Positions 47,641 through 60,179 of a stretch of 64,000 bases of DNA are shown here, in pieces. The stretch's first letter is position 1, and every line of letters starts with the position of its first letter. A program made the translations under genes and the position numbers. The notes under the pieces are model-generated. The model worked only from the letters and a program-made list of their open reading frames with translations. It made no database searches and was not told the origin of the DNA. This DNA is from Cristatella mucedo (lineage: Eukaryota > Bryozoa > Phylactolaemata > Cristatellidae), in the NCBI GenBank assembly GCA_009760855.2, contig WPIO01000021.1, positions 4,713,501 through 4,777,500 of the forward strand. Reading direction: 5' to 3'.

Positions 47641-50060
47641 TTGCCTCACCAGGAAGTGAATCTTTCTGTTTTTCAGATTTTCGCCTCTCATCATTGATTA
47701 GCAGATTAATTTTCTCTAGTGGCTCACGTGCATTGCCAACAAAGGTCAAACATTTGATCAGATATTCTCCCAAAATTGGATGCCACCAACTGCTATTATT
47801 ACCCAATTCTTCCCATCTGAACAAATGCGGTTCAAATTCGTTCAAGCTTCTTCCGTTAAAGTCTCCGTCGGTATCCAAAACTTCCACCTCGGAATCACGC
47901 ATCCTTCAGACCCGGATGCATTAATATTATCAGCGAAAAATATCCACCTCCTGGTTCTCCATCTGTCTTCCGTGCAGCCTCCTTTTCCTGGTGGAATGGA
48001 GTAACTAGAAACTTGTTGACACTCTATATGAGCTTGTTCCTCTGACTACGCACATTCCACGCCCTCGCCAAGATGAAAAATAGGCTACTGCAGACATTAA
48101 ACTACCCAGGACATGTAAACGCAAGCTTGATACAGCTAAAGATCGAGACTGAATATCCATCGACTGGCAAACGAAGACTGTTGTAGAACGGAGCAATCCA
48201 TCATGGCCAAGTCTAGCCTCAGTAACAAGAGGATGAAATTGCAGATGCCGCATCTAAAGCTTCTGATAGCAACCTGCAACAATCTCCTTTACCGCTGAGG
48301 TCAGCATTTTACCTAGTGATTTTTGTGGCTATTTAGATGATGGTTTATCTTTTATGTAGAATCAATGAAGCCGCGACAGATGCGCTCAGAGAATCCATCT
48401 ACAAAGGAATATCCCGGCTGAAATTACCACCTTACATTCCTTGCTCCACATCGATGCCCACCTTCAAGGCTGCCACTTTGACCTTATCTCAAAGTTCATC
48501 GCTAAGTCTAGGAAGCCCCAGCCCTCAAGCACCTCCACACCTTTTCCTTCTGCCCTTCTTCCAAGGATCACAGATTCTCTTCTGATCAGATTAGCTAACG
48601 GAATCAGTATGGTCTTAGCATCGGACCGAGTCCCTGTATCCTTCAAATAGGCTCATGTCAGGCCACTAGTTAAGAAGTCATTACTAGACCAGGAGAACTT
48701 CAGAAACGTTCTCCAAGTCTCATTACTACCACCCTGATCAAAGTCAATGGGACTTGTAGTGGCAGATCCGTCAGCCACTTTATCAATTACTTCAAACCTA
48801 GAAAGTGAGTTTCAGTCTTGCTTTAGAGCTAACTAATTCAGAGAGTCAATTGTCGACATTGTATAATGAAGTTTTCAGGAGTTCTGACTTTATTAGAGTC
48901 TGGCTGCCAGTTCTGCAGGACCTCTGGGCGTCACTTGAGACAATTGATCACCGCAAATCCTGCTTGAGCGAAACTTGTCTCGCTCGAACATTGCTGACAC
49001 TGCAACGCAGTTACTTAGCTCCCATCTCATTGGGGAATTTTGGAGCATTTGTGTCAATGGACCGCAGTCACCAAAAAGCATTGAAAGCGTGGGCTGCTCC
49101 AAATATCTGCACTTGGTTTATTTCTTTCCTCAATTTGTAGTCTCCTCATTTATTCGGCCATCACAATCTAGGCTTTCATTTTAATGCAGATAACATACAG
49201 CTGCACGTATGCTCTGATACCCCACTGCCTTCAACTCGTCTAATCCAGCTAGCTCTTTTGTATTGTGTACGTCTGACTGTTGCACGTTCTTGGCAGCAAG
49301 CTTTTTAAGGTGAATAACAATAAAATCAATTTACTATTTATAGCATATTATAGAGATACTCAGAAACTTTAAGACCTAAACTAAAAATGGGCATGGCTAG
49401 CTATCTCGTGTAGATTCTGCACGTGATCAGTGTGTCGTGTCCCCAAGTGACCATTCACTAGGCGACCACATCAGCTCCATTGTCAAGTCTGCCAACATTC
49501 AGCTCCCCAACATCAAACAAAATTGTATCTGCTAAGGAAAGGGTACCAGAGCGCAACTAGTCCATACATTTGTCCTTTCATGTCTAGACATCTGTCACTT
49601 GCTTACTGCAAGTCTTCCAACCAATGCAATAAGACGCTTATATTTTATGCAGAAGTCAGAAGTTAGCTTTGTCTGTCGTGAACATTCCCGCTGCCACATT
49701 GCGCAACTTCTTAGTGACCTGCACTGTGTAAGGGACAAGCAAGTCGACTTCAAGAACTGGTCACTCGCTTTTAGGTTTCTACATTCCTTTGCTCGGGCCT
49801 ACAAATCCAAAAGAATTCCTAATTAGATCCCATATCGTCCCACCCAATCTTCTGGCTCAAGTCATCTAGCTGTCCCACAAAACCTTCGAAGACCATGCTT
49901 TCAGCTCCCATTCAGCTTTCAGCTCCATTCAGCTCCAAAGACTTGCAGCTCGCTCCCGGCTATCGCATTGACGTCTTCTGGCATGAAGACATTGCATAAG
50001 AACCTGAAATTTCTCACGTTTCTCAATTGATTTTACTTTATGTGTGGGAACTGGCAACTG
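47640..50060 (+). mobile_element. LINE A, longest RT-bearing plus-strand copy
   Basis: Pre-RT region (IGCHQLLLLPNSSHLNKCG), the RT entry (LANGISMVLASDRVPVSFK, then HVRPLVKKSLLDQENFRNVL), FRSSDFIRVW, a degraded HNLGFHFNADNIQLH active site and the thumb to about 49990. It ends at the (AAT)n that is shared with the next element. No intact frame. Confidence 0.75.
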
Positions 50061-50062
50061 TA

Positions 50063-51185
50063 ATATTAATAATAATAATAATAATAATTCACTTGATAAA
50101 GCGCCCTCGGAGAACTTAATCTCTCTCTAGGCGCTTTACATTTGCTGTAAAGTGAAATGCAATGGTAAGTAAATGGTAATGGTAAATGGTAAGTAAAATC
50201 ATGCTTGAAAAACAAACGAAATGAATAATATGGTTAGGGGTTACATGCACAGGGTCAGCATGGAAATGTTGTTAGTGGCAGCATGCACAGTGTCAGCACG
50301 CATAAGCACATCAATGACGAATCACAGGGACCCACTAAATGCTGTCCTAAATAGGTGTGTTTTCAAGTTCCTTTTAAATGTGGTCAGGTCAGGGCATGTT
50401 CTGACGCAGGTCGGGAGGGAGTTCCAGGCTTTGGAAGCATATGAACTAAATGCACGGTCTCCAAAGGATTTAAGGTTTGTATGAGGTATTTCTAGACCGT
50501 TGGATTCCGAAAAGCGGGTGGTACGATGCTTGGCCTGATGGGGTAGCATATCTGAGAGATAGGCTGGAGCCATGGAATGAAAGGACCTAAAAGTGAGCGA
50601 CAAAACCTTGAAGTCAATCCGTTGCCTCACTGGTAGCCAGTGCAGGTCGGCGAGAAGTGGAGTAATGTGGCAACTGTGACGCTCACGACAGACAAACCTA
50701 GCTGCAGAGTTGTGCACCAGCTGCAATCGCCTGATCGCGAATGCTGGTAGGCCAGTAAGCAGTGAGTTGCAGAAGTCGAGACGGGATGTCACGAATGGAT
50801 GGACCAACTTGGACGTGGTATCTTTATCTAAACAAGCCCGAATTTTAGCAATATTATGAAGCTAAAAATAGGCGGATTTGACTGTAGAGCTGATATGATC
50901 GTCTAACGAGAGGTCGCTTTGGAATATGACGCCTAGATTTCGAGCTGATTTAACTGGAGATATGCTGTCAGAGCCAATTTTGAGAGTTCGCCTTTCCAAT
51001 CTCTGGATCACACTGGGTTTGCCCATAACTAGTAAGTTAGTTTTATCATCGTTAAGTTTTAGAAAATTTGCTGCCATCCATGTGCGGATGTCATCAATAC
51101 ATGCAGCTAGTGAGTTTAGAGAATTTGAGGTGCTCGAAGGCTGGGAGGGATCAAAGCAAAGGTACATTAATGACAATTTATATTG
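50063..51185 (-). mobile_element. LINE A, well preserved 3' half
   Basis: Reversed tail with CTTGATAAAGCGCCCTCGG and (AAT)n, then RT frames 50807-50322 ([50 protein letters not shown]) and 51176-50862 (SLAACIDDIRTWMAANFLKL, NDDKTNLLVMGKPSV) on the minus strand. A TAG and small changes separate the two. It is truncated just past the YADD motif. Confidence 0.9.
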
Positions 51186-51199
51186 TATAGCATCCTAAG

Positions 51200-52190
51200 C
51201 AAGCGAAACATCTAGTTGGGTGCTTTATAAAATGACTTCAGAAGAGGTAATAACCAAGGGTTGACGACTTGAATGTTGTCACGCTTGGACAAGCGTGACA
51301 AATCGCAGAAGCATCATAATTAGACCAGCATGTAAAGCACACAAGAAGACACCCGAGGCCAACGGTCAGTAGAAATCGCTATTTAGTAACGCGCACAGTG
51401 CGAACCATAGAAACTATGCAAGGTTATTGTGCAGGTGGTGACATATCTAACAAGTGAATTCCTTACTTTCGGTGCATGCGAACTGAAGGGCGACATCACC
51501 AAAAGGTTTCAATCTAGTCGAGCTTCCTCTACGGCACATGTAAAGTGCCTTGAAAGAGATTCAATTCTCTGAGGGCACTAGACAAAGTTGTTATTATTTA
51601 AAGGACGGCGAGACGACTGGACAAAAATAGTTGGATGGTGCGAGAGCGCACTCAATTACTATGGAAGTCGTATGACCGGCGGGGGGGGGCGGGGCGGGTG
51701 CAAGAGGGGTGACCTGTGACCTGTGGGCCAGAGTGAGCATCTTAAACGAGTCAATTCGGTGGTTTTAATAGGAAGCTTTAGGATCCGACAGAAGTAATGT
51801 GACTTGTAAGTTACAAAGATTACAATAATCGTACTAGCTGCCCGAGTTTCATTCCAGCTGCATGTGGTGGCCAGTTTAAATCGCGATGACATTCGTTGCA
51901 TTGTCGATCTCAGTGAGGCCAGTTTATGGCCCATCGACAGACATATGAGGCCTTCTTTACCGCGATTTGTTCGGTGTATAGCCCATTTATGAGCCATTAT
52001 GACCACAGATCGGTGGATATAACGCCGGCCGAGGTAGAAGTGCTTACGAGATGGGAGCTGGCACGGACGTTCGCCCAAGTTCGGCCAAGTGGTGAAAATG
52101 TACCTGTGTGCCTTCGTGGACGCGTAGATTTGCACTGAAGCCGTCATAATCGCGCCTCACCCGTTTTTCGTTAAATTGTATGTGATTAAA
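51200..52190. other. Mostly unassigned, one LINE A tail relic
   Basis: A LINE-like tail lies at 51540-51600 (TGTAAAGTGCCTTGAAAGAG, then TTATTATTT). The rest shows no gene. Confidence 0.5.
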
Positions 52191-52194
52191 GGTT

Positions 52195-52640
52195 CAATAG
52201 TTTGGCGGTCGACTCTTGTCTAAGCAGGACCTAATTTTGGCAAAGCTCCTTAGCTGAAATTAGTACCACTGGGCAACGGCGATAACGTGCTCATCCAATA
52301 ACAATTTTTGTCAAAGCACACCGAGATTTCGACACACGCTACGGACGTGATGTTTGATGAATCAATACTTAGTGTGAGGTCTTCCAACTTGATCGAAGTG
52401 TCGCTATTAAGTTGGTCTGATCGTAGTTCAAGCATCAGGAAGTTATTAGCCATCTGAGTGTGTTCTCATCAGACAAGGCTTAAACGAAGGTAAGTAAGTT
52501 GGATTCAGAGAAAGGCTAAGAACGCTTTAAGGATAGGCATAGCTGAGTGTCGTCTGCGTAGAAATGAGAGCCGCGTTGCGTTTAGAGATGACGTCGGCTA
52601 GCGACGAGGGAGATTATCGAAGTGAAAAGAAGGAAGGGCC
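52195..52640 (-). mobile_element. Diverged LINE A RT fragment
   Basis: Minus strand order: CTTGTCTAAGCAGGACC, TTAGCTGAAATTAGTACCAC, ATTTCGACACACG, CTGAGTGTCGTCTGCGTAG. Low identity, old. Confidence 0.55.
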
Positions 52641-52715
52641 TTAAAGTGATTAATGCTGACGTACCACGTGGTTTGAGGGCATCTCGGATGACTACGGCCA
52701 TTTAGATCTGCACTA

Positions 52716-53125
52716 TAATAATAATAATAATACAGTTGATAAAGCGCCCTTAGAGAACTCAATCTCTTTCTAGGCACTTTACATTTGCTGCAAAGGGAAA
52801 CGCGATTGAATGGTGAGTAATATCTTGCTTGATAAACAACATGAATAGCATGTTTAGGGGTTCGCAGGGTCATGCGCAGGGTCAGCACGCAAGTATGGTT
52901 AGTGGCAGCATGCACAGTGTCAGCACGCATAAGCACATAACGGACGAATCACAGGGTGGACCCACTAAATGCTGTCCTAAATAGGAGTGTCCTTTTCTTT
53001 TTAAATGCGGTCAAGTCAGGGGATGTTGTGACGCAAGTCGGGAGTGAGTTCCATGCTTGGGGAGCATAGGAACTAAATGCACGGTCTCCAAAGGATTTGA
53101 GTTTTGTACGAGGTATTGGTAAACT
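52716..53125 (-). mobile_element. LINE A 3' fragment
   Basis: (AAT)n, TGATAAAGCGCCCTTAGAG, GGCACTTTACATTTGCTGC, the 3' UTR blocks and the end of RT (CACGGTCTCCAAAGGATTTG). It is well preserved. Confidence 0.9.
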
Positions 53126-53129
53126 ATGG

Positions 53130-54160
53130 CATCTGTTACGCAGGTAGGACCTAATCGAAGTTCACACTGTGCCTGTGACCCCTAGGCCAGTCGGGGGGGG
53201 GGGCGTTTCGCAGGAATTTGGTGGTCCACTGTGTAAAATCCTGCTGAGAGATTTAGGAGTACTAAAACATACAAGTAGGTCGTACCAAGATCATTCGCGT
53301 TCAGAAGGTCATCTTAAAATTACCGCTCAGCAGTTTCCTTCACTGTGAACTTACAGCTGAGCAGTTTTTGCCCAGCGAGATCTCATGAACTGGTGAAATC
53401 ATTAGCAGGTCTGACGGCTGTCACTAGTTAAAATGTCTTGGATAAGAATATCAGAGGAGCGGCTAGACGAACATTACTAAGGTTCTCATTATCTACAGTT
53501 GGTTTCTTCAGGGTAAAAGTCTTGTGAATAGAGGAAAAATTGGTTTAGCGATTGAACCTTCGCTTAGGGTGCCTTTCAAAAGAAAACATGTGCTTGCCCC
53601 CCCCCCTAGATGAAGCTCCGCCACTGACGTCACTGGCCTATCCTCCTCCCTCATGCGGAGAATAGTTGGGGTAGGGTTACGAGACATGTGTTGTTCTTAG
53701 CCTTGGAGACAAATTTAGCGATGAATTATATAAAGACAGGCAAGGAAAGGAGGAAAAGATAGAAGACCTGGGGCTGCAGGGGATGCAGTCCGGCTGCAGG
53801 CTCGGCAGGCTGAAGAAGTGGAGTATCTAATCCGTTGTATCTAACCTTCAAGGAATTTAGAGAGCCGCTACGCTAACCTAATGTACTATCGGGCTTATTG
53901 CAATGCACCATGCTTGTTTGTGAGCGACTGAGCGAATAGTCGATAGTGGATATAAATATATAAATGCTTTTGAGTTATCTATCTGCCCTAGGCTTCCAAA
54001 TCGCCAAGCGCGACTTGCAGTTTTTGAGTGGTGAGGAATTTTCCTAACTTCAAAGTTCTGACGACCCTGCAACTCGTCATTCGAGACAGAGAAGACTTGT
54101 TACAGAACTTTTTATTTGTGTGAGAAGTAAGAGACTAGTCTCCAGCATTTATTGCAACGG
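53130..54160. other. No gene seen
   Basis: Unassigned, with G and C homopolymer runs at 53190 and 53600. Confidence 0.4.
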
Positions 54161-54164
54161 TTCA

Positions 54165-55644
54165 AGCTGCCCCGCACTGGGATCTCTTGGCTTTAGAGCT
54201 AATCACTCCACAGAGTCAGCAGAGTCAGTTGCTTAGGGTATACAACAACGTACTTAGGAATGCAGACATGGGTAGAGTGTCTGCTTGTTTTGCTCGATCT
54301 TTTGGCAACTTTTGATGCCATCGATCACAGAGTACTTCTAGAGCGCCTCTCATCTCGCCTGGGCATCACTGGCACTGCTCTGCAGTGGTTCAGGTACGAT
54401 CTCAGTGGCAGACTACACAGTATTGACGTGAATGGACAAAGATCATCTGAAGTACCTCTGAAATATGGGGTACCTCAGGGCTCCGTGCTCAATCCGGTTC
54501 TTTTCACGGTTTATACTCTCCCTCTTGCTGATGTGATCTCCAAGCATAATCTAGGCTTTCACTTCTATGCGGATGACACTCGGTTGTACCTTTGCTTTGA
54601 TCCCTCCCAGCCTTCGAGCACCTCAAATTCTCTCGACTCGCTTGCTGCATGCATTGATGACATCCGCACATGGATGGCAGCAAATTTTATAAAACTAAAC
54701 GATGATACAACTAACTTACTAGTAATGGGCAAACCCAGTGTGATTCAGAAATTGGAAAGGCTGATGCTCACAATTGGCTCTGCCAGCATATCTCCTGTCA
54801 AATCAGCTCGAAATCTAGGTGTCATATTCTAAAGCGACCTTTCGTTAGACGACCATATCAGCTCCATGGTCAAATCTGCCTATTTTCAGCTTCATAATAT
54901 TGCTAAAATTCGGGCTAGTTTAGATAAGGATATCACCTCCAAGTTGGTCCATGCATTCGTTACATCCCGTCTCGACTTCTGCAACTCACTGCTTACTGGC
55001 CTACCAGCATGCGCGATCAGGCGATTGCAGCTGGTGCAAAACTCTGCAGCTAGGCTTGTCTGTCGTGAGCGTCGCAGTTGCCACATTACTCCACTTCTTG
55101 CCGACCTGCACTGGCTACCAGTCAAGCAACGGATTGACTTCAAGATTTTGTCGCTCCCTTTTAGGTCACTTCGTTCTTTGGCTCAAGCCTATATCTCAGA
55201 TATACTCCTCCATCAGGCCAAGCATCGTACCGCCCGCTTTTCGGAATCCAACATTCTACAAATACCTCGTACAAACCTCAAATCCTTTGGAGACCGTGCA
55301 TTTAGTTCGTATGCTCCCAAAGCCTGGAACTCCCTCCCGACCTGCGTCAGAACATCCCCTGACCTGATCACATTTAAAAAGAATTTAAAAACACACCTAT
55401 TTAGGACAGCATTTAGTGGGTCCCTGTGATTCGTCCTTCATGTGCTTATGTGTGCTTACACTGTGCATTCTGCCACTAACTACATTTGCATGATTAACCT
55501 GTGCATGTCACCCCTAGCCATGTTAGTCATTTTGTTGGTTCATCAAGCATGGTATTACTTACCATTCAATTGAATTTCCCTTTGCATCAAATGTAAAGCG
55601 CCTAGAGAGAGAGATTGAGTTCTCTGAGGGCGCTTTATGAAGTG

Positions 55645-55680
<36 letters not shown>
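54165..55680 (+). mobile_element. LINE A, youngest-looking copy
   Basis: RT from the FRANHSTESAE-like entry to the 3' UTR, tail GTAAAGCGCCTAGAGAGAG, TTCTCTGAGGGCGCTTTATG and about 11 ATT units. It is truncated within RT at the 5' end. Confidence 0.93.
54260..55429 (+). pseudogene. LINE A reverse transcriptase with one nonsense codon
   Basis: One frame of 390 codons carries the palm with LLDLLATFDAIDHRVLLERL (catalytic Asp of the A motif), [29 protein letters not shown] (YADD active site), MAANFIKLNDDTTNLLVMGK, then the thumb and the C-terminal [16 protein letters not shown] region, ending TAFSGSL. A single TAA at 54830 replaces the Gln codon seen in sister copies (GVIFQSDLSL). The start is missing because the copy is 5'-truncated, so it is dead. 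Family: L2/CR1 superfamily non-LTR retrotransposon. Confidence 0.92.
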
Positions 55681-55699
55681 CTTGCTCGGGCAATGCGCT

Positions 55700-56860
55700 A
55701 AATTGCTCTAACTTATTATTCATTCAGCCCTCTGCAGTCACACAGGCTACTCTTGAAATCTGCTCATTGATCGCATGTTTGATATGCAATAAACACAACA
55801 CGTGACATGATTCTTGACCCACTCTAGATTTCTTTGCCGTGACCAAGACCTAGCTGAAATTCACCAACTTCTCGACCATGATCGATGCCACCCTGAAAGA
55901 GTCGATTTTTTCATATTTTGAGGTTTATTGCAGCTAGAGATGGAGTATCAATTGTCGCCCATTCCCCGATGAATTTAAAGTAATTTGCACTTCCTTCGAA
56001 GCAGACCTCTGAATCTCACGTACTGAGTTTCTCCAACCATCAGCTGCCGATAGCGGCTATAATGCCGAACGTCCATCGGCTCCTTCCGCAGCCCCACGAT
56101 TTCCAATTTTTCCATCACATTTTGATCCTGTCGTCAAGAAGTCGTCTCCTATTTATGCTAAATGACTTTAAAACTTGTTTCGATAGCAAAGTCGACCTCC
56201 TATATGCCGAATGTCCTGTGCCTGACTGATTCAAGTCCTCCCACGGCTCGTTTACACGTACTCTCGATCAGATATTCCCCCGCGATGGCACACCGACGAC
56301 TCCTACTGCTATCAATTTCGGCCCATCCGATCACTAGCGTATCTCTATCTCTCGGCAATATTTTAGCCTAGCGGTATCAAAAGTTGTCTTTGAATCCCGA
56401 AACCTGAAGAACCTTGATTTTGAAGCTCGCCCTCAAAAATATCGTCCAATGCAATTCTTCTCTGTCCTTCATCTGATCTACCACTCTTGGTGGAATGCCC
56501 CAGCACGTAGCTTGCCTATTTTCCGGAGGACTTCGCTCCTCTGACAAAGTACAGCTTACGCCCTCGCTAAGATTGGCAATGGTTTACTGCAATGTTCAAC
56601 TGTCTTTGACTAGAAGCTTGCAAAAGCATGTACGAGTCAGGACAATTTGTCATGCAGACTGGCATATGAGGATTATTGTAGGTTGCGCAAATCCATAATA
56701 GCCAAGGCCAAATTGGCAGGCCAGTTAGATTCTTATTTCCTAGCTTCAAACCTCGAACGTAAGCTCCAGACAGGTTTTCGAGAGCTTTACTCGGCACTCA
56801 TAGTCAGCACTGCTGCGAGGGTACAAGGACTTTCCCAGTCATGCTGACTGCGCACAGCCT
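55700..56860 (+). mobile_element. LINE pre-RT region (between endonuclease and RT)
   Basis: Phrases align in order with 47340-48010 (CCGCGATGGCACACCGACGA against TTGGATGCCACCAACTGC; GGTGGAATGCCC against GGTGGAATGGAG). The frame SCRLAYEDYCRLRKSIIAKA resembles the Arg/Lys-rich region before RT. No intact ORF. Confidence 0.5.
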
Positions 56861-57502
56861 CTGTGGCGGTTCATACAAGATGAATATGAGCCCGATGAAG
56901 CACGACGCTACGAAATACGCCTGACGGGAAGGAACGAAGCTTCGGCACAATCTGCACGAGTCCACGAAGGTTTATTTCGAACGCACCCTCCTCACTCGAG
57001 CAGGCACGCTATACGGCCAACTTCCTTAGAACTCCTGCCTCAACCCTTACATAGCTACTCTTATCCAAGGACACAACCAGAAATACATTTCAGAGGACCA
57101 GGCCATACGTAAGTCACCTAGACCATCACGGGCTCGCCCACACAGACATTAAAGCGCCGTGAAATAGCCGAAGAGCATCAATGCACAGTTAAACTGCGTC
57201 TCTCGACAGCTTTTTATACCGTTCATCACCAAATCCTTCTTGGGTGCTGAGCGTCTTGCCTAGGCATTACGCTCAGTGGGACATTGGCCGTGCTGCCACT
57301 GCCCGATCGACCAACCCCGGCCACGCCCCAAGCGGGAGTACCGACCGACGAGTGAGAATGGTAGGCTATAATATGCTATCAGCTGACGATGTTTCAGTAC
57401 TGGCGATGTGCGTCGAACGGCTACGTAGAATGCCCGTACCTTTCCACCGGAGTGGGAGCGCATCCCTTCGGACCGCACGGACGTAATTGCAAACCCGCCC
57501 AC

Positions 57503-57518
57503 GTTGCTGCTAGGCAAC
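57503..57518 (+). promoter_or_regulatory. X-box-like palindrome with a 4-bp spacer
   Basis: GTTGCT-GCTA-GGCAAC has both RFX half-sites, but the spacer is one base longer than the usual 1-3. Confidence 0.25.
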
Positions 57519-58641
57519 GGACTGGGCGGTCGTCGCCGGTGAGGCGGTCTCGGTTTTATCATCGTCCGTCGACCGACTGCCAGGTACGAACTCGATCCAC
57601 TCCTATGGCACGTTCGCGTGGGGTTTTGTATCGTTCGCGCCAGTCTCAGAAGCCACGGAGAAACTCAGAAACCGCGGAGGCTGCGAAGTATTTTGCTGCA
57701 CAGCTGTACGGGCTGTAGGTTTGGGTACCAGCTCGCCGCAACGCGGCAGCTGGGTGGTCAGCGCCTGCTGTCACCCGTCCCGTTAAGCCGGCGGGTTGGC
57801 TAACTGTCGAGCTCTATCTAGTTTGCTACCCTTGATAGCGGCGGGAAAAGTGCTACTCGCCTGCGCCGCCGCTCTGTGGCGCCGCGCTAGCAGCCTGCCA
57901 ACGAACTTCGCGTTTAAGTTAGTAGCAAAGCTGAAGATAACGCGTCGTGCTCATCGATCTGCGCGGCTGGAAACTAGACGAAGCCCTGCCGCGAGCGCGA
58001 TGCATCCATCTCAGTCGTGGCGCGGCGGCGTCAAGCGGCGGTAGCGACGCTGGTGATCTCGCCGCACCGACCGCAGGCACTGCGGCCAGACTCAAGGCAG
58101 ATTCGCTCCAGCGAATCGCCAGCCTACCCAGTCTGGCTAGCATTACGCACCGGTCGGCTTTTTGCCGCTCAGAGACTAGGCAGCTAGACGTCATCTGGAC
58201 GGTCATGCAGCAAACTAGCCGTTATCGTTGACCTGCGCCACTGAAGCCTCTCAATCGCCAGAGATAGACCCGGAGCGACCATGCACACGAGAGGAAATTT
58301 CTGCACCTGTACTCTATATACGTCGGTGCTGTCCATGCAAAGTTGGGCAGCTTGCAAGTAGACTGCTCTAGCCCTAACTTGTTCGAGTGCTGCTCGAGGT
58401 GCCCTTTGTTGTTTTTTTTAAACGCATGCGCTCGGATTTGCTAGCAAGTACTTCCGAAGACGGTGCGAGCCACGTTTTCTCCATTAGGCTACACTACGCC
58501 GAGTCGGTATTCGAAGTGACTACTACTACTACATTCCGGTCTGTGATCCGGAACTGATTTACACACATGCATTCCGGTCAGTGCCGATTCGGGCCAGCCC
58601 CCATCCACCCCCCTCTTTAGTTCTGTGAGTAATGTCTCCAA

Positions 58642-58656
58642 GTTGCTAGGGGCAAC
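58642..58656 (+). promoter_or_regulatory. Perfect X-box (RFX) match
   Basis: GTTGCT-AGG-GGCAAC fits RYYNYY-N3-RRNRAC exactly with the strong GTTGC half-site. It is about 2 kb upstream of the orphan exon at 60734; no start codon is assigned nearby. Confidence 0.35.
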
Positions 58657-58739
58657 CCGACAGGACGACTCTCTCGTTCTTGGGTGGTCTGAATACGAAC
58701 TAGGCCGGCACTACGCATGAAAATGCCTTCTTATCGATT

Positions 58740-58985
58740 CATATACACGTATCTCTGTCTCTAACTCATTAGAGCCGTCAAGACAAAGTGGATGCCATGC
58801 TGGAGAGCTATCTGTGATGCCTTCAAGGCCTAAACAGATTTAGGTGCACATGCCGTAGCCAACAGACTTTGTACTTTGTATCCCACAGCACTAAGCAAGT
58901 GAGATGCATAGCTGAGTCAGAAGGCCAGTCGAGGAAGCGAGTAGCATGGAATTAGCCTCGCAGGGACGACTGGACAGGGTGTATC
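58740..58985 (-). mobile_element. LINE B fragment
   Basis: GTAGCCAACAGACTTTGTAC, GAGATGCATAGCTGAGTCAG and GAAGCGAGTAGCATGGAATT match the LINE B copies at 26.6 and 61.1 kb. Confidence 0.6.
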
Positions 58986-59587
58986 ACTTTTTGGCAGTCA
59001 CAGAGGAGACGTCGTTACACATGTATTGTGAAAGCAAGCTCCTACTAGGGAAGGAGGACCTTTAAGTGCTTAGCTGCTGCAGTCGCCTGCATGCTAAGCT
59101 TCAGTGCTGTACTTCCTTGCTCCACATTTCCAGGTCAAACGATCAGCACCTTCGTCCTGCTTAGCCAGCAAGGCTGTCTTTGGGGCTACCCTCGTCTGCG
59201 TTCAGTTCAACCGCAGTCAAAAAAGGCTGCTTTCGAAGCTGGCCCATCTTGCTACGAAGCGACAGCAGCACAGCACAGCCACTGTATGGCCTGCTCTAAA
59301 GCATTTCCGGAGTGGCTTCTAGCTCTTACCAAAATGACCAGTAACGGATAGGACACGTCTGCCCTAGCAGCGGCATGCCGCTCTAAGAGCGATGCTCCCT
59401 GTAAACTGCCAACAGGCTCTGAGCTTTGACTTGAGCTGCATCGGTAGATAGAATCGGTAGTGCTACTATTATGCTATACCTAAGATAATTTAAGAAAAAT
59501 AATGAAAGATTTATGAATTATTACAGTATTGGCTGTTGGAGTAATTAAGTTTAGGTGATGCATACAGGGTCGATAATAAATAGGTAG

Positions 59588-59732
59588 CTGATTTAACAGC
59601 CTTATTTGTATAGCAGCAGAAGAGCCTTATTGGCTATCACCACCGGTTACAGTTGGCAATAAAGGATTGCCCAACTGCAGGATTCGAACGTCGTGAAGAG
59701 CGAGCACCTTACTCTCTGAGCTATCACGACCC
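59588..59732 (-). mobile_element. SINE-A copy
   Basis: Reverse of GTCGTGATAGCTCAGAGAG, a decayed B-box (CGTTCGAATCCTGC), TTGCCAACTG and CTGCTGCTATACAAATAAGG. It shares its orientation with the SINE-B downstream. Confidence 0.75.
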
Positions 59733-59872
59733 TGTGATGAGATCTGCTTCCACCTTAAAAGGCTAGTTATGATTATGGTAGTGTCTAGGAAACTAGATTT
59801 TTTCCGGCCCTGCTGATCAGAGGAGTGCTGCTGTCAGCAATTGCTTGGGCTGGATCTGTCGTGCATTCTGTC

Positions 59873-59998
59873 GTGAATTATAAAATACAATTAATTCGTT
59901 CGGCGTCCTAAGTGAACTCGGTCTCTGTCCAGGCGCTGCTTTACCTATGCCAAAGGGCTTGACGTTCACGACCTCGGTCCCCAAAGGCGAGCTCCCTG
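59873..59998 (-). mobile_element. SINE-B copy
   Basis: Reverse of CGAGGTCGTGAACGTCAAGC, GCGCCTGGACAGAGACC and CCGAACGAATTAATTG. Diverged. Confidence 0.65.
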
Positions 59999-60092
59999 GG
60001 ACGCCTGGACCGAGCACGGACAGCGTGCACTCTGGCGTGCACCCTGTATGCGCATGTGCGTGCAAAACTATGGAAATGGTCTGCTCGACCGT

Positions 60093-60122
60093 CAGCTGCA
60101 GCAGCTGCAGCTGCTGCAGCTG
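60093..60122. repeat. Perfect 30-bp palindrome of CAGCTG units
   Basis: CAGCTGCAGCAGCTG followed by its exact complement. It is rich in CAGCTG E-boxes and PvuII/PstI-type sites. Confidence 0.95.
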
Positions 60123-60179
60123 CTCCTCCTCCGAGCAGACTCTTCAAGATAGCTCGCTAAACTTGTGCAGAGTATAAAC

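Larger units (their letters stand above)
56870..58735. other. GC-rich, unassigned; possible promoter region
   Basis: 57240-58250 is CpG-rich with short open frames on both strands (such as 57947-58231 +) but no domain or convincing splice pair. Two RFX-like motifs are nearby. Confidence 0.4.

Noticed and set aside
57947..58231. 94-residue plus-strand and 95-residue minus-strand frames
   Set aside because: Both strands are open because of high GC. No motif, start context or splice pair favours either.
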